Of a DNA stretch of 64,000 nucleotides, positions 8,055 through 18,100 are shown piece by piece. Position numbers and translations under genes: made by a program. Where the stretch lies: the NCBI RefSeq assembly GCF_013391805.1, contig NZ_CP058364.1:2361501-2425500 (forward strand). Direction: 5' to 3'. Source of the DNA: Galbibacter sp. BG1. GTDB taxonomy: Bacteria; Bacteroidota; Bacteroidia; Flavobacteriales; Flavobacteriaceae. Numbering within the stretch: the first letter of the stretch is position 1; the number at the start of each line of letters is the position of its first letter. The notes below the pieces were generated by a model, which saw nothing but the letters and a program-made list of their open reading frames with translations, searched no databases and was not told the DNA's origin.

Positions 8055-9860
8055 TTAGATTGGTACGTTTATAGTAACTTTGGTGCCCTCTCCAGGAGTA
8101 GAGCTCATAAACAAGCGGCCGTTTATATATTTGATGCGTTCTTGCATAAACGTTAGTCCCATGCCGCCTTCGCCATTTTTTCTAGGTTTTATTTTTTTGA
8201 TGTTGAACCCCTTGCCGTTATCGTCTATACTTATACTTAAAAGGTCTTTGCTGTGGGATACCGTTATCAAAATATGGGACGACTCGGCATATTTTATGGC
8301 GTTGTTAACGGCTTCTTGGGTAATACGGTAAATATTTATCTCGGTAACAGAGTCCAAACGATCATTAAATCCGGTTTTATTGAACAAAACAATATTTTTT
8401 CCTGTGAATTTTGCTAGTTCCTGACTCAATTTCGTGAGGGCGGGAACAATCCCATGGTCGGTTAATTCTGGAGGTGTTAAATTAAAGGTAGCGGTGCGAA
8501 CTCCTTTAATAATATTGGCTGTTAACTCTTTTAAGTGTGTTATTTTTTCTTTGGTTTTTTCAATATTTTCTGGATTTATACTTTCAATATTAAATTTTAA
8601 CCCGGTAAGCATTTGGCCTATACCATCATGGATATCCTTGGCAATACGGTTCTGTTCTTGCTCTTGATTTTCTATGATTTTTGCCGATAATGTTTTTTGT
8701 TGATCTATTTTCGCTTCGAAATGTTCTTTCGTAAGCTTTTCTATTTGGAGTTGGGCTTGTTTACGTTCGGTTATATCGAAACAAATAAGCAATAATTCTT
8801 CTTTTTGATCTCCAGGATGATACGGGATTATAGAAGTTTCCAGCCATATGGCCTCGTCGTTCCCGAGCGTTCCTTTTAATTCGCCTTGCCATCCAGTGTT
8901 TTGGTGGTTGGCAATGATGTTTTCTATGTGCTCCTGTTCTTTTTCGTTTGTTGAAATTACTTCGGAAAACTTTGTAGTCGTACTAAAACTCCTATAATTT
9001 ACTTTGCTTGAAAATTTACTGCCAAGATGTACCAAATACCCTTCTCTTGTAATTCTGGCAAACAATAGTGTTTGTTCCATTACCAAGCTCAGTGCCTTTA
9101 ATTGGTTGACAGATCTTTCTTTTTCTTGACTCAATAGATCGGCATTGAAAGCCATTTCCTTGGCATTTTTTTCAGAAACCAATAAATTTTTTATAGTCTG
9201 TTTGGTACGTTTTGCAGCTGGCCAAAAGATAAATAGAAATTCAGCTAAAAGAATAGCTAAAGTTATAATCAATAAAATAATTTCAAGCCGTTCCAGTTTT
9301 TTAACTTTAAGCGTAGCTTCCTTGTCATACTGATTAACAATGCCATCCATCAACAACAAAAACTTTGGCTCATTAGTCAAAATTTTATCGATATCTGCCT
9401 GAATATTGTCTGCCGAATCTTTTACAGCTGTTTTTTCTAGGATGCGTAGGGCGGATGCTTTAATTTCATTGAAAAAAGGTTGTATTTCTACGAACATCTT
9501 TTTTATCGCCTCAGAATTTTCATTGTTCAGCTGAAGGCTGTCATTTCCTTTTTGCAAAGCCTTATGGGAGGTAGTCCAGATTTTTAAAGTTTGGTCAATA
9601 TTATTCCGGAGTTCTTTTTGGGCAGTTGGGGGATTATTATTGTTAAGTAATAAAACCTGTTTGGTTAGTTGCTGGCTCAACATACGCTGCCTACCTGCAA
9701 TATTTATAATTTTAGCGTCGTCCTGTTGATCGTTAATATGTTTTCGAACTAAAACTTGACTCACCACAACAGACAAAGCAATAGCACTAAGAGCAATAAT
9801 GTATAATTTTCTTAGTCTGTTAAATGTATTTTGGTCCAACGATGTGGCCTTGGTGCTCAT
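8055..9860 (-). CDS. NarX-like membrane sensor histidine kinase (HisKA_3)
   Basis: The protein has 601 residues. A membrane helix near 17-37 is followed by INIAGRQRMLSQQLTKQ (residues ~52-68). This matches the P-box/PilJ-type motif of NarX and NarQ, the part that senses nitrate in the periplasm. A second helix lies near 193-215. A PAS-like domain spans ~255-370 and a HisKA_3 dimerization domain follows, with the phospho-acceptor His in RIAKDIHDGIGQMLTGLKF (near 410). The HATPase_c domain (N box EAVNNAIKYA, G1 DDNGKGF, G2 GGMGL) ends at the C-terminus. It starts 2 bp before the DUF4202 gene ends its spacing and is read with nirBD, so the sensor is part of the nitrite reductase operon. Its partner is the regulator encoded next. 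Confidence 0.88.
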   Translation of the reverse strand: MSTKATSLDQNTFNRLRKLYIIALSAIALSVVVSQVLVRKHINDQQDDAKIINIAGRQRMLSQQLTKQVLLLNNNNPPTAQKELRNNIDQTLKIWTTSHKALQKGNDSLQLNNENSEAIKKMFVEIQPFFNEIKASALRILEKTAVKDSADNIQADIDKILTNEPKFLLLMDGIVNQYDKEATLKVKKLERLEIILLIITLAILLAEFLFIFWPAAKRTKQTIKNLLVSEKNAKEMAFNADLLSQEKERSVNQLKALSLVMEQTLLFARITREGYLVHLGSKFSSKVNYRSFSTTTKFSEVISTNEKEQEHIENIIANHQNTGWQGELKGTLGNDEAIWLETSIIPYHPGDQKEELLLICFDITERKQAQLQIEKLTKEHFEAKIDQQKTLSAKIIENQEQEQNRIAKDIHDGIGQMLTGLKFNIESINPENIEKTKEKITHLKELTANIIKGVRTATFNLTPPELTDHGIVPALTKLSQELAKFTGKNIVLFNKTGFNDRLDSVTEINIYRITQEAVNNAIKYAESSHILITVSHSKDLLSISIDDNGKGFNIKKIKPRKNGEGGMGLTFMQERIKYINGRLFMSSTPGEGTKVTINVPI

Positions 9861-9862
9861 AT

Positions 9863-10447
9863 TTATGCTAACGCTTGTTTTATAAGGCTCAGACTTTTGG
9901 GGTCTAATGGAAGTTTTAAAGCTGCTTTATGTCCTTTTTCTGACATTTTTCCCCAAGTCTTTTGAAGTATGTCAACTATTTTTTCATCAGGATGTTTGGC
10001 GGCGAAATCTTCAAAGTAATATTGTAAAAATACCAAACATATAACATCTTCCAAAGTTTGGGTTTCATCATCTTTCTTCAGCATTTTTTTTCTTATCAAA
10101 AAAGAAACCCTGTCTATAAAATCATCATCATAACCCACATCTTGTAATATTTCCGAAGTAAGTTGTGCATGCATTTTTTTTAATTCTTCCCTCCATTTTA
10201 AATATCCCACACGATCCATTGGGTAGGTGTTTCGGTCTATTTTCCAACGGGCTATATGTTGTGCCCGGGCTGCAATTTGTAATTCTTTACTAGCTTGTGG
10301 CTCGAAAGACAGCAAAGTCTCTGTCATTCTTTGGGAATATAAAAGTTCTTTTGGGTGTTCTTTTCCTTGGTAATTTTCGGTATTTGGATCTTGGGCGTTT
10401 ACACGATCTATTTTTTCAATGGCTTGATTGAAATTAGGCTTACTCAT
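9863..10447 (-). CDS. DUF4202 family protein
   Basis: This is a 194-residue soluble protein that I recognise as DUF4202 (for example RAQHIARWKIDRNTYPMDRVGYLKWR and FLQYYFEDFAAKHPDEK). Conserved His, Asp and Glu residues are spread in a helical protein reminiscent of HD-type folds, but no biochemical activity is established to my knowledge. It sits 12 bp after nirD and 2 bp before the NarX-like kinase, so it belongs to the nirB-nirD-DUF4202-kinase transcript. The placement suggests a role in nitrite reductase assembly, cofactor supply or nitrogen regulation. That is inference from context only. Confidence 0.75.
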   Translation of the reverse strand: MSKPNFNQAIEKIDRVNAQDPNTENYQGKEHPKELLYSQRMTETLLSFEPQASKELQIAARAQHIARWKIDRNTYPMDRVGYLKWREELKKMHAQLTSEILQDVGYDDDFIDRVSFLIRKKMLKKDDETQTLEDVICLVFLQYYFEDFAAKHPDEKIVDILQKTWGKMSEKGHKAALKLPLDPKSLSLIKQALA

Positions 10448-10459
10448 AAAATCTGTTTA

Positions 10460-10837
10460 TTAATCGGTGAAGCCAATATACACATTTTCATTTTCAATTT
10501 TAACTGGGTAGGTGGCAATTTTGTATTCTTCACCGTTCAAGTTTTCCCCACTTTCCAGGGAAAATGTTTTTTTATGAAGTGGGCATGCCACTTTTGGGAT
10601 ACCACTTAAATCTCCAATCATTCCTCGGGAAAGCACCATTTCCATTTTGTGCGGACATAAGTTTTGACATGCATACCAAGCAGATTTTCGGGTAAAGTTA
10701 TAAACTGCAATTTGTTTGGATTTATATTTTACGCAGGCCCCTCCATTTTCTGGAAAATCGTTTATATGCCCGGCATCAAACCAGGTTAAAGCTGTATTTT
10801 GGGTTACCGATTGGTATTGTTGCAATAACTCTTCCAT
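10460..10837 (-). CDS. nirD: Nitrite reductase small subunit NirD (Rieske)
   Basis: This 125-residue cytoplasmic Rieske-fold protein is the small subunit of NADH-dependent assimilatory nitrite reductase. The Rieske ligands C-P-H (near residue 71) and C-P-L-H (near 96) are both present, with the spacing of a [2Fe-2S]-binding form. In many proteobacterial NirD proteins these ligands are lost, so keeping them is notable. It follows nirB by 104 bp on the same strand. A TAAGTA half site lies at 10842-10847, just before its start codon. Confidence 0.88.
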   Translation of the reverse strand: MEELLQQYQSVTQNTALTWFDAGHINDFPENGGACVKYKSKQIAVYNFTRKSAWYACQNLCPHKMEMVLSRGMIGDLSGIPKVACPLHKKTFSLESGENLNGEEYKIATYPVKIENENVYIGFTD

Positions 10838-10941
10838 ATTCTAAGTATATTATTTGTTAAATAGCTTTCAGTTGGCAGCTTTTCTACAACTGACAAGTAA
10901 AGGATTAGACTGCCAACCGATACACTAAACACTGTAATTGT

Positions 10942-13452
10942 TTAAATCCAAGCTTTAGGCATTTTTTGATCCCTTAAAGCAACATATTCTATGTTTTCGT
11001 CACTATCATCTGTATTGACAAAATGTTTGAAGCGTTTCATCATTTCAGGGTCTTCGATGGCTTGTTTCCATTCGCATTCATACTTGTCTACGAGTCCCTG
11101 CATTTCTTTTTCGAGATCTTCGGCTATTCCCAAAGAATCTTCGATGACCACTTTTTTAAGATACTCAATACCGCCATCTAACTTTTCTAACCAAGGTGCA
11201 GTACGGGTTAGAGGTGCAGCCGTTCGGATATAAAACATAAGGAACCGATCGAGATATTTGATACACGTTTCATCATCCAGCTGTTCCGCCAATAAGATAG
11301 CATGTTTTGGCGTTGCACCTCCATTACCACATACATATAGATTCCAGCCGCCTTCTACGGCTATGAGTCCGAAATCTTTTCCTCTGGCTTCCGCACATTC
11401 ACGAATACAACCAGAAACACCGCCTTTTAATTTATGGGGAGACCTTAGGCCTCTATATCGGTTTTCAATTTCTATGGCAAAAGAAACACTTTCGTGCATA
11501 CCGTAACGGCACCAAGTGGAGCCTACACAGCTTTTAACAGTACGCAAAGATTTTCCGTAGGCGTGTCCACTTTCAAAACCGACATCGATTAGTTCTTTCC
11601 ATATAAGTGGTAATTGATGTAGCTCTGCTCCAAATAAATCAATTCGCTGGCCACCCGTAATTTTGGTGTACAAATCATATTTTTTAGCTACATGGCCTAA
11701 AACCATTAATTTTTCTGGGGAAATCTCTCCACCAGGTACCCTGGGAACAATGGAATAGGTGCCATTACGCTGAATGTTTGCCAAGAAACGGTCGTTAGAA
11801 TCTTGAATGGTTACCTGTCTATTGGCAGTTTCCATATAGATACTCGCAAATAGCGAAGCGAGAAGAGGCTTACAAATTTCGCAACCATCCCCTTTCCCAA
11901 AAAGGTTTAGGGCTTCGTCATAATTTTGTACTTTATTTATTTTAATAAGATCGTAAAGTTCCTGGCGGTTATAGCTAAAGTGTTCGCAAACGGTTTCTTT
12001 GACTTCTTTTCCGAGGGATTTTAAAGTTTCATTTACCAAATCCACAACCATCGGTTTGCAGCCACCACAGCCAGTAGTTGCTTTGGTGTTCTTTACAACA
12101 TCTGAAAGGGAAGTACAGGTTTCGTCTTTGATCATTCCGCAGATACTTCCTTTGGTAACACTCTCGCAAGAACAAATTTGTGCTGTATCCGGAAAATCCA
12201 TAACACTACCTGCAGAAGAGCTTTCGCCACCGCGCGCTCCTAAAATTAGATCTTCCGGGTTTTCGGGAAGTTTCATTTCGTTGATGTATAACTGGAAGAG
12301 TGTGTTGTAATCGGAAGCGTCTCCAACTAAGATTCCGCCCAAAAGCTTTTTACCGTCTTTTGTCACGTTTATTCTTTTGTAGATTCCTTTGTGTTTATTT
12401 TCAAAAGAGATTACAGAAACGTCATCGTTTTCTATAAACGGATCTCCAAAACTGGCTACCTCTGTGCCAATTAACTTTAATTGGGTAGACATATCTATAC
12501 TGGAAGGCATGGTGGTATTGCCCCCGGTAATTTGTTCTGCGGCAACATTTGCCATATCGTAGCCGGGAGCTACCAAACCGTATATTCTATTGTTGTACAG
12601 GGCGACTTCACCGATGGCATACACATTTTCTGCGGAAGTTTGCATATGGTTGTTCACCCAAATACCACCACGTTCACCAACTTTAATACCAGCTTGCTTG
12701 GCCAACTCGTCCCTAGGGCGAATACCGGCCGAAATTATAAGCATATCTATAGGTAAAGAAGTTTCGTCGTTAAACTGCATGGCCTCTATGGCGGTGTCTC
12801 CAATAATTTCTGAAGTTGCTTTTTCCAAATGGACTTTAATATCCATTTTTTCAATTTTGCTTTTTAAAAGGTTGCTGGCTGGTAAATCTAGTTGTCTCGG
12901 CATAAGGCGAGGTGCAAACTCGATTACATGGGTTTCTAAGCCTAGCTCCTTGGCTGCATTGGCGGCTTCCAATCCTAAAAGACCACCGCCCAGAATAGCA
13001 GCTTTGTTTTTGCCTTCTATCTTTAGTTTGGAGGCATAGCTTTTCATAGCGTCCAGATCTTCGAGGGTTCTGTAAACAAAGACCCCAGATTTATCAGATC
13101 CTTTTATGGGAGGAATGAAAGGGGAGGAACCTGTTGCGATTACTAAGTAGTTGTAGGTGTATTTTTCATTCCTATACGTAGTTATTTCTTTTTTCTGAGT
13201 GTCTATTTTGGAAATTAAGGAAGAGGTGTGAAGCTTAATGTCGTTTTCTTCATACCAAGATAAAGGAGCCATTAAAAGATCGGTTGCCGACTTTTCTCCA
13301 AAGTATTCGCTAAGGTGAACCCGGTCGTAAGCTGGCCTGGGTTCTTCTCCAAAAATCACTATTTCATAATCATTTCTGTTGGGTTTGTTAATGAGTTTTT
13401 CACAAAACTTATAACCCACCATTCCGTTACCAATAACTATAATTTTTTTCAT
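10942..13452 (-). CDS. nirB: NADH-dependent nitrite reductase large subunit NirB
   Basis: The protein has 836 residues from the ATG at 13452. An upstream in-frame TTG at 13473 is less likely because the family starts with MKKIIVIGNGMVG. It reduces nitrite to ammonium with siroheme and NADH in the cytoplasm. Residues 1-~410 are the FAD/NAD(P) reductase module (VIGNGMVGYKF, ATGSSPF, AILGGGLLGLEAA). BFD-like [2Fe-2S] segments follow (CSCESVT...TGCGGCKP, then CEHFSY...CEICKP). The C-terminal sulfite/nitrite reductase domain has the 4Fe-4S/siroheme cysteines CVGSTWC and CIREC. It is the first gene of the operon. A TAAGTA-N4-TACTTA palindrome and a TATATTTG -7 box lie just upstream. Confidence 0.93.
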   Translation of the reverse strand: MKKIIVIGNGMVGYKFCEKLINKPNRNDYEIVIFGEEPRPAYDRVHLSEYFGEKSATDLLMAPLSWYEENDIKLHTSSLISKIDTQKKEITTYRNEKYTYNYLVIATGSSPFIPPIKGSDKSGVFVYRTLEDLDAMKSYASKLKIEGKNKAAILGGGLLGLEAANAAKELGLETHVIEFAPRLMPRQLDLPASNLLKSKIEKMDIKVHLEKATSEIIGDTAIEAMQFNDETSLPIDMLIISAGIRPRDELAKQAGIKVGERGGIWVNNHMQTSAENVYAIGEVALYNNRIYGLVAPGYDMANVAAEQITGGNTTMPSSIDMSTQLKLIGTEVASFGDPFIENDDVSVISFENKHKGIYKRINVTKDGKKLLGGILVGDASDYNTLFQLYINEMKLPENPEDLILGARGGESSSAGSVMDFPDTAQICSCESVTKGSICGMIKDETCTSLSDVVKNTKATTGCGGCKPMVVDLVNETLKSLGKEVKETVCEHFSYNRQELYDLIKINKVQNYDEALNLFGKGDGCEICKPLLASLFASIYMETANRQVTIQDSNDRFLANIQRNGTYSIVPRVPGGEISPEKLMVLGHVAKKYDLYTKITGGQRIDLFGAELHQLPLIWKELIDVGFESGHAYGKSLRTVKSCVGSTWCRYGMHESVSFAIEIENRYRGLRSPHKLKGGVSGCIRECAEARGKDFGLIAVEGGWNLYVCGNGGATPKHAILLAEQLDDETCIKYLDRFLMFYIRTAAPLTRTAPWLEKLDGGIEYLKKVVIEDSLGIAEDLEKEMQGLVDKYECEWKQAIEDPEMMKRFKHFVNTDDSDENIEYVALRDQKMPKAWI

Positions 13453-13470
13453 GACTACGTAATTTAAATT

Positions 13471-13492
13471 CAAATATAAGTAAAAATACTTA
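13471..13492 (-). promoter_or_regulatory. nirB promoter -7 box overlapping a TAAGTA-N4-TACTTA operator
   Basis: On the minus strand, TATATTTG (13478-13471) matches the Bacteroidota -7 consensus TAnnTTTG. The palindrome TAAGTA-AAAA-TACTTA (13477-13492) abuts and overlaps it by two bases, occupying the spacer toward -33. The same palindrome core precedes narK. No clear -33 TTTG is visible, which fits a promoter that needs an activator. The 5' leader would be short, since the start codon is at 13452. Confidence 0.5.
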
Positions 13493-13861
13493 ATTTTAAA
13501 TACGTATAAATTCTTAATTTATAATCTTTGCGCTATTTTTAATGAATTGCAATTTTGCGGTAGCGAAAAATTGGATATTTATAATTTTGTTCTTTAATAT
13601 TAAAAAAATCCGTATGTAAATTTAAATTCAAATGAACTAGATGGACTTAAGGGTTTCAGTGAAATGAAAAAATGATTTTAAACAAGCTTTATTATGATTT
13701 TTTGAAATATTCTTACATTATTTTATGAATGTGAGTAATAATTGATAAATTTCCATTAATAATTTATTGGCCATTGTAATACTTTAGTGTCGGTAAGTAA
13801 TTTATATTTGTCGTAGTATCAATTGTCTCCAAAAGCTTTGATTTGGAGTATAAAACAAAAT
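13493..13861. other. Divergent intergenic region nirB / multiheme cytochrome
   Basis: This is an A/T-rich divergent intergenic region without coding signs. On the plus strand TATATTTG at 13803-13810 matches the -7 promoter consensus and would serve the cytochrome gene. A further A/T-rich imperfect relative of the nitrate operator motif (TACGTATAAATTCTTAA) lies near 13501-13518. I see no RNA gene. Confidence 0.4.
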
Positions 13862-15097
13862 ATGGGAAAAAACCCTCGAAAAAACTATTTTTATTGGATT
13901 GCTTCTGTTTTAGTGATTTTTTTGATCACTTTCTTGAAATTTCGACCCGATTATGTTTCTGGATATACAGATATTGAACCCGAAATAGTCAGTGGAAAGG
14001 GTTTAAAGTTTGCAAATAGTGAGAGTTGTATGGAGTGTCATAAGGATATTTACAATTCCTTTATAGAGACTCCCCATAATTATACTTCTGCAAAACCAGA
14101 GAAAGAGTTGGTAAAGGGCAGTTTTAGAAAAGGCGAAAATGAGCAACTTGTAAACGAAAGATTAAAATTAAAGCTTAGATATAACGGCAATCAGTTTTAT
14201 CAAGAGACGATGTTAAGTGAAGATGATAAAATAATAGACAGAAAAAGTATAGATATGGTTATTGGCTCTGGTACTAGAGGCCAATCTTATTTAACTTGGA
14301 AAGCCGATGAATTGTATCAATTACCAATTTCTTATTTTACACCTACGAATTCTTGGACTCTTAGTCCAGGAATAGAATATAAATCTCCATCTCATCTAAG
14401 ACCTGTTAACGGGAGGTGTTTGGAGTGTCATGTTACCTATGCGAAAACCACTTCTATTTATGGTTTTGGAAACACCTATAATAAACAGCAAATTCTTTAT
14501 GGTGTAGATTGTCAAAGGTGTCATGGGCCTGCTGCTAAACATGTATCATACCATAAAAATGAGACTTCAAGTAACGAAGCTAAGTTTATTGTAAAGATTG
14601 ATACGCTTTCCAATAATCAAAAATTAGATCTTTGCGCCCTTTGCCATGCCGGTAAACTTAGTCCAAAGAAAGAAATATTTTCATACGTTGTTGGAGAAAA
14701 TCTAGAGGAATCTTATTTAGAAGATCCTATAACTGCAACCCCTAAAGAAGCCGATGTTCATGGAAATCAGTTGGCTTTATTAAAGTCGAGTAAATGTTTT
14801 GAGAAAACTGAACAAATGAATTGTAGTTCATGCCATGACCCACATCGTAGCCAGAGAGGAAATTTTACTTATTTTAATAATAAATGTATTTCATGTCATT
14901 CTCAAACAAAAACCTTATGTGCTCATATTGAAAACAATAAAACGGGCAATTGCGTTGAATGCCATATGCCAATGCAAAATTCTAAATCCATGCTGATCCA
15001 AGCCGGGAAAGATGGTGCTAAAATTCCAGTGCAGATTAGAACTCATCTTATCGCCATTTACAATAGCGAAAAAGATAGTTTAAGGTCTTTAAATTAA
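13862..15097 (+). CDS. Membrane-anchored seven-heme c-type cytochrome
   Basis: The ATG at 13862 is chosen. An in-frame TTG 39 bp upstream is possible but adds a poor leader. After the basic start (MGKNPRKN) comes one hydrophobic helix (residues ~10-27), an uncleaved anchor or signal peptide exporting the protein to the periplasm. Seven CxxCH heme sites are visible: CMECH, CLECH, CQRCH, CALCH, CSSCH, CISCH and CVECH. The arrangement resembles the cytochrome c554/c3-type multiheme family that moves electrons in the periplasm, and no specific substrate can be deduced. The gene is followed after 43 bp by the ASPIC/UnbV lipoprotein gene, a pairing that suggests one operon. It is not obviously a nitrite reductase: there is no CxxCK site. 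Confidence 0.85.
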   Translation: MGKNPRKNYFYWIASVLVIFLITFLKFRPDYVSGYTDIEPEIVSGKGLKFANSESCMECHKDIYNSFIETPHNYTSAKPEKELVKGSFRKGENEQLVNERLKLKLRYNGNQFYQETMLSEDDKIIDRKSIDMVIGSGTRGQSYLTWKADELYQLPISYFTPTNSWTLSPGIEYKSPSHLRPVNGRCLECHVTYAKTTSIYGFGNTYNKQQILYGVDCQRCHGPAAKHVSYHKNETSSNEAKFIVKIDTLSNNQKLDLCALCHAGKLSPKKEIFSYVVGENLEESYLEDPITATPKEADVHGNQLALLKSSKCFEKTEQMNCSSCHDPHRSQRGNFTYFNNKCISCHSQTKTLCAHIENNKTGNCVECHMPMQNSKSMLIQAGKDGAKIPVQIRTHLIAIYNSEKDSLRSLN

Positions 15098-15140
15098 AAT
15101 TTTTTATTTATTACTTTTTAATGAATACCCATACAGAACA

Positions 15141-18100
15141 ATGCGTTTAAAACTTATTATATTTTTAGTTATCGGTCTAAGTTGTTTCAGTTGTAAAAAG
15201 TCCACTGATGAAGGGACTGTTTTTTCATTTGTCGAATCTGGGGATTCCGGGATTGATTTTGCAAACACTATTATTGAAAATGAAGAAGTAAATATTGTTG
15301 ATTTTCAATATTGTTATAATGGAGGTGGTGTTGGGATTGGAGATTTTAACAATGATAATTTACCAGATATTGTATTTATAGGTAATCAAGTATCTTCCCG
15401 AATTTATTTAAATAATGGAAGTTTAAACTTTAGTGATGTTTCTCAGGAAGCAAACTTCAAGACAGAAAAATGGATCACAGGGGTGGTCATCGTAGATGTA
15501 AATGCAGATGGCTGGGACGATATATATTTAAACGTTGGGGGAGCAGATTGTACGAGGCAAGATTGTAAAAACCTTTTGTTTGTTAATCAAGGGAATAATG
15601 AAAATGGAATTCCCGTTTTTCTTGAACAGGCACATCAATATGGACTAGATGATGAAAACTATGCGCAACAAGCAGTTTTTTTTGACTATGACTACGACGG
15701 TGATTTAGACGTTTATATTGTTCATAATGGCAATTCTGGTTTAGATAAAAATAATCCGGTACCAAAAAAGTATTTGCCGGAACATCTGAATGATGTTCTA
15801 TTGCGCAATGATTTTGACGAACAATTGGGGCATCCTGTTTATATGGATGTTTCAGAAAGCGCTGGTATCACACATAAAGGTTTTGGTCTAGGAGTAGGAA
15901 TAAACGATTTTGATAATAACGACCTTATTGATATTTATGTGGCAAACGACTTTATTACCGAAGACCTTCTTTATCTTCAGAAGAAAAATAAAACCAACGA
16001 TTCTGTATTTTTCGAGGAATCCAGTAAAAAGTTCTTGGGTCACGAAACCTATAACGCTATGGGTGTTGATTTTAATGATTCGAACAACGATGGGTTACCA
16101 GACATTTTGGTTGTGGATATGTTTCCTGAAGATTATGAGCGCCAAAAAAAGATGTTGGGTATGATGAATTACGAAAGATATTTGTTGGCCCAGAGAAATG
16201 ATTATAGTTCGCAATATGTGCATAACACCCTTCAAATTAATAATGGAAGTTTAGACGGGTTCCCCTTAAAATCCAGTGAGGTCGGATTTATGAAAGGAAT
16301 TTTCAGTACAGACTGGAGCTGGGCACCTTTAATGATGGATATGGACAACGATGGCGACCGAGATGTTTATATTACCAATGGTTATGTAAAAGACGTAACC
16401 AATTTGGATTATGTAAATTATTCAAGCACAAACAATATGTTTGGAACCGAAGAAGTAAGAAGGCAGCGTAAACTTGAATATGCAAAGAACCTCGACAGTA
16501 TTCATTTACCTAATTTTATTTATGAAAATGATGGGAACAAAACATATAATGATGTTTCAAACGACTGGATTCCAGAGCGTAGTTCATACTCTAATGGTGT
16601 GGCCTATGCCGATTTTGACAAGGATGGGGATTTAGATTTGGTCGTTAATAATATTAATGAAAAAGCATTTTTACTAGAAAATAAAACTTCAATCGATACA
16701 ACGAAGCATTATCTTCAAATAAATCTTAAGGGAGATGCTAAAAATCCTCACGCCATAGGAGCTAAGGTAATCCTGTGGGAAAATGGTGTTTCACAGTATC
16801 ATTTTCAGTCAGTTGTTAGAGGATATCTTTCATCTGTTGAGCCCATTGTGCATTTCGGAGTATTACAAAACACCATAGATTCCATAATTGTTAAATGGCC
16901 AAATGGCAAGCGGTCTAAGCTTTTAAACGAAAAATCGGATCAAGAAATAACCTTGAAAATTAGCGAAGCTAATATTGCTAATTCTAAAAATACAATTGAT
17001 GAGGTTACAAGATTATTTGCACTTAAAGATTCCCTTTTAAGTTATAGACACAAGGAAAACGTATTTAACGATTATGCGGTGCAGAATTTGTTAGTTAGGC
17101 AATATTCCAGACTTGGGCCCTGTGTGGCAACGGCAAATGTTGATGGGGAGCCAGGAGATGAGATATTTATTGGAGGAAGTAAGGGTTTTCCAGGAACTGT
17201 ATGGTTTCAGGATTCTTCCAATAAATATATTCCGAAACAAGAGTTTGATGCTGATTTTGAAGATACCGATGCTTCTTTTTTTGATGCAGATGGAGATGGA
17301 GATTTAGATCTGTATATAACCAGTGGAAGTACAGAATACCCAGCAAATTCTAAATTTTACAAAGACCGTCTTTATTTAAATGATGGTGAAGGTCATTTTT
17401 CTATTGCTGAAAACTTGATTGCTGACCTTCGGGAAAGTAATAATATAGTGAGGCCATGCGATTTCGATCAAGATGGTGATATGGATTTGTTTGTGGGTTC
17501 TAGAATAGTGCCAGGTTCTTATCCTGCTATTCCAAAAAGCACATTGTTTTTAAATGAAACAGAAAAGTTTACAGAGCTAGGCAATGGTATCTTTGAAAAT
17601 ATGGGGATGATAACCGATGCTATTTGGGAAGATGTAGACGGGGATGGATGGAAAGATTTATTAGTTGTAGGAGAATGGATGCCTGTTAAAGTGATAAAAA
17701 ATAATAAAGGTGTTCTAGAGCCTATGAAAACTATCTTTATTGATAAAAGTGGAAACAAAAAGGATACAGAAGGTTGGTGGAATTGTATCGCTTCTGGAGA
17801 TTTTGATAAAGATGGCGATATTGACTTTTTAGTGGGGAACCAAGGACTAAATGGATTTATTTTACCGAAAGAAAACAAACCCTTGTTCGTTTACAATAAA
17901 GATTTCGACAATAATGGAAGTCTAGACCCTGTAATGGCTCAATACTATACAGTTGATGGGGAAAGTAAACTTTTACCAATACATTCTAGGGATAATATCA
18001 TGAATCAGTTGGTTATTTTGAAACGAAAATTTTTCAGTTATGAACAATTTGCAAATACAAGTTTTGTCGATCTATTAGGAATTGAATCCCTAGAAAAAGA

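Noticed and set aside
13453-13473. TTG start of nirB seven codons upstream
   Set aside because: The family begins at MKKIIVIGNGMVG, which starts at the ATG at 13452; the extra codons overlap the promoter box.
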